From JBGOUJ01 sp041477005 (lineage in GTDB: Bacteria > Acidobacteriota > Terriglobia > Bryobacterales > JACQDG01), in contig JBGOUJ010000442.1 in the NCBI GenBank assembly GCA_041477005.1, positions 1 to 6,579 on the forward strand: 6,579 nt of DNA, written 5' to 3'. The notes below the pieces were generated by a model that saw only the letters and a list, made by a program, of their open reading frames with translations, did no database searches and was not told where the DNA came from. Below, piece by piece: positions 5,874-6,579 of the stretch. Every line of letters starts with the position of its first letter. Within the stretch, counting starts at the first letter, position 1. A program made the position numbers and the translations under genes.

Positions 5874-6152
5874 TCACTGGTTCCGGAATTTTCCGACTGT
5901 TTTGGCGAGCAGACCGATGGCCTGCTGCAGCCGCCTGGTCTTCGTTTCTCGTTGCTTGGCGGAATCGATCCAAGCGATGTGCATGCGCCGGTATGATGGC
6001 GCAAGACTCTCGAAATAATTCCGCGCTGCTGGCCGGCTCCTGAGCGCTTGTTGGATGTACTGCGGGGCCTTCGACGGAGATGGCCTTGGCGCATCATAGC
6101 CTCGATCGGTTGGTGCACGCTCCAATCCTGGTTCGGCTCGAATAACCTGAAT
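5874..6152 (-). CDS. OmdA/YdeI-type (bacteriocin-protection-like) protein, about 92 aa, start unresolved
   Basis: The last 60 or so residues match the conserved C-terminal module of YdeI/OmpD-associated (OmdA) proteins. The visible order is ALRSRPAARNYFESL, then LAPSYRRMHIAWIDSAK, then a charged stretch with ETKTRRLQQAI, and a short LLAKTVGKF end. These small helical proteins are linked in name to bacteriocin protection; the biochemical role is not established. The segment before the module (IRAEPGLERAP, YDAPRPSPSKAP) looks like genuine coding sequence in the same frame. However, no ATG or GTG start lies between the methyltransferase stop and this part. The left-most plausible choice is an ATT at 6152 behind GGGAG-like sequence; TTG at 6125 is another. 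A neighbouring frame is also open and protein-like just here, so a frameshift is possible. It follows the methyltransferase stop by about 25 bases on the same strand, suggesting co-transcription. Confidence 0.65.
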   Translation of the reverse strand: MQVIRAEPGLERAPTDRGYDAPRPSPSKAPQYIQQALRSRPAARNYFESLAPSYRRMHIAWIDSAKQRETKTRRLQQAIGLLAKTVGKFRNQ

Positions 6153-6177
6153 GTCTCCCGTTACTCCCTCGGAGTCA

Positions 6178-6579
6178 CTACTCCTCGCTCCGGAGCAACG
6201 GCTTTTTCGTGTACTGCGCGGGCACGGACACGATGTGATCCGCCAGCTTCGCCTGGCCCTGTCGGCGACCCACGAGGCGAACGTAGCCGAGGTAGCTGCC
6301 ACGATCCGCCTCGAGCGCCTTGATTTCCACTTCATTGTCAGGCGCTACCGCCCTGTGCCAGTCCAGCCAAAGTTGCCAGCCATCGGGCATGGTGTCGGCC
6401 AGGTCAATGTCCATGATGCCTGTCCGTTCCCAGTGCCTGCGCCACCAAGCCGCCGAATGCAGGCACCAGAGATCCTGGGTCCACCACGCGGCCAGATGAT
6501 CGGGAACAGAGCCTTCGATTTCCCGCATCAGTCCAGCACCCGCAATTCCCACCGCGCCTCCAGGCTTCACGAACCGGGC
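6178..6579 (-). CDS. Class I SAM-dependent methyltransferase, C-terminal 133 residues (5' end beyond right edge)
   Basis: The frame is open to the right edge, entering with ARFVKPGGAVGIAGAG, the typical loop-plus-strand around beta-5 of a class I methyltransferase (KPGG followed by a hydrophobic strand). The Trp-rich continuation (LAAWW, LWCLHSAAWWRRHWERTG), the MPDGWQLWLDW stretch and the final YLGYVRLVGRR strand fit a subgroup of small-molecule methyltransferases often annotated generically. The SAM-binding GxGxG part would lie upstream of the window, so the substrate cannot be judged. The last 18 or so residues after the RR strand are polar. A valine encoded by GTG at 6570 is an internal residue, not the start. 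The gene is read in the same direction as the OmdA-like gene that follows. Confidence 0.8.
   Translation of the reverse strand, partial: ARFVKPGGAVGIAGAGLMREIEGSVPDHLAAWWTQDLWCLHSAAWWRRHWERTGIMDIDLADTMPDGWQLWLDWHRAVAPDNEVEIKALEADRGSYLGYVRLVGRRQGQAKLADHIVSVPAQYTKKPLLRSEE

Noticed and set aside
5590..6018. A 142-codon plus-strand frame over the leader and OmdA-like gene
   Set aside because: It is antisense to two supported minus-strand genes, lacks a ribosome site, and its translation has no recognisable features.
6153..6335. Extension of the OmdA-like frame up to an ATG at 6335
   Set aside because: That part overlaps the end of the methyltransferase in another frame and translates to Arg/Ser-rich shadow sequence.

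Overview
The window is GC-rich, gene-dense bacterial chromosome. The wall-to-wall small secreted and membrane proteins fit a soil-type Gram-negative bacterium. The PQQ-type propeller that opens its mature part with DWPQFRG, and the small secreted 'ADVNGKW' beta protein, are styles I associate with Acidobacteriota (Bryobacter/Solibacter-like) and, less strongly, Verrucomicrobiota. This assignment is inference; no rRNA or other marker gene is present.

Layout from left to right. (1) 1-533, minus strand: the N-terminal 177 residues of a secreted PQQ-like beta-propeller protein that runs off the left edge. An imperfect palindrome (440-515) lies inside its signal-peptide coding region. (2) 534-853: divergent intergenic region without a convincing gene. 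(3) 854-1534, plus strand: a small metzincin-like zinc peptidase, the only plus-strand gene. (4) 1535-1859: convergent gap without a supported gene but with several overlapping open frames, possibly a relic or dispersed element. (5) 1860-5720, minus strand: a compact three-gene block transcribed right to left. It starts with a 119-aa secreted beta-rich protein, followed after 44 bases by an 879-aa single-pass membrane protein with a PhnD-like periplasmic binding domain. That gene overlaps by 17 bases a 277-aa PAP2-type integral membrane phosphatase or phosphotransferase. (6) 5721-5873: leader of that block. (7) 5874-6152, minus strand: a short OmdA/YdeI-type protein whose start cannot be placed on a canonical codon. 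(8) 6178-6579, minus strand: the C-terminal 133 residues of a class I SAM-dependent methyltransferase whose 5' part lies beyond the right edge.

The most interesting unit is the 1860-5720 block. A phosphonate/phosphate-ester-type binding domain is tethered through one membrane segment to a roughly 300-residue cytoplasmic region that shows no kinase, GGDEF or transporter signature. Its gene is translationally coupled to a lipid-phosphate-type enzyme. A reasonable hypothesis is a receptor that senses a phosphorylated or anionic ligand in the periplasm and acts with a membrane phosphatase/transferase in envelope lipid metabolism. The architecture and the overlap are read from the sequence; the joint function is inference.
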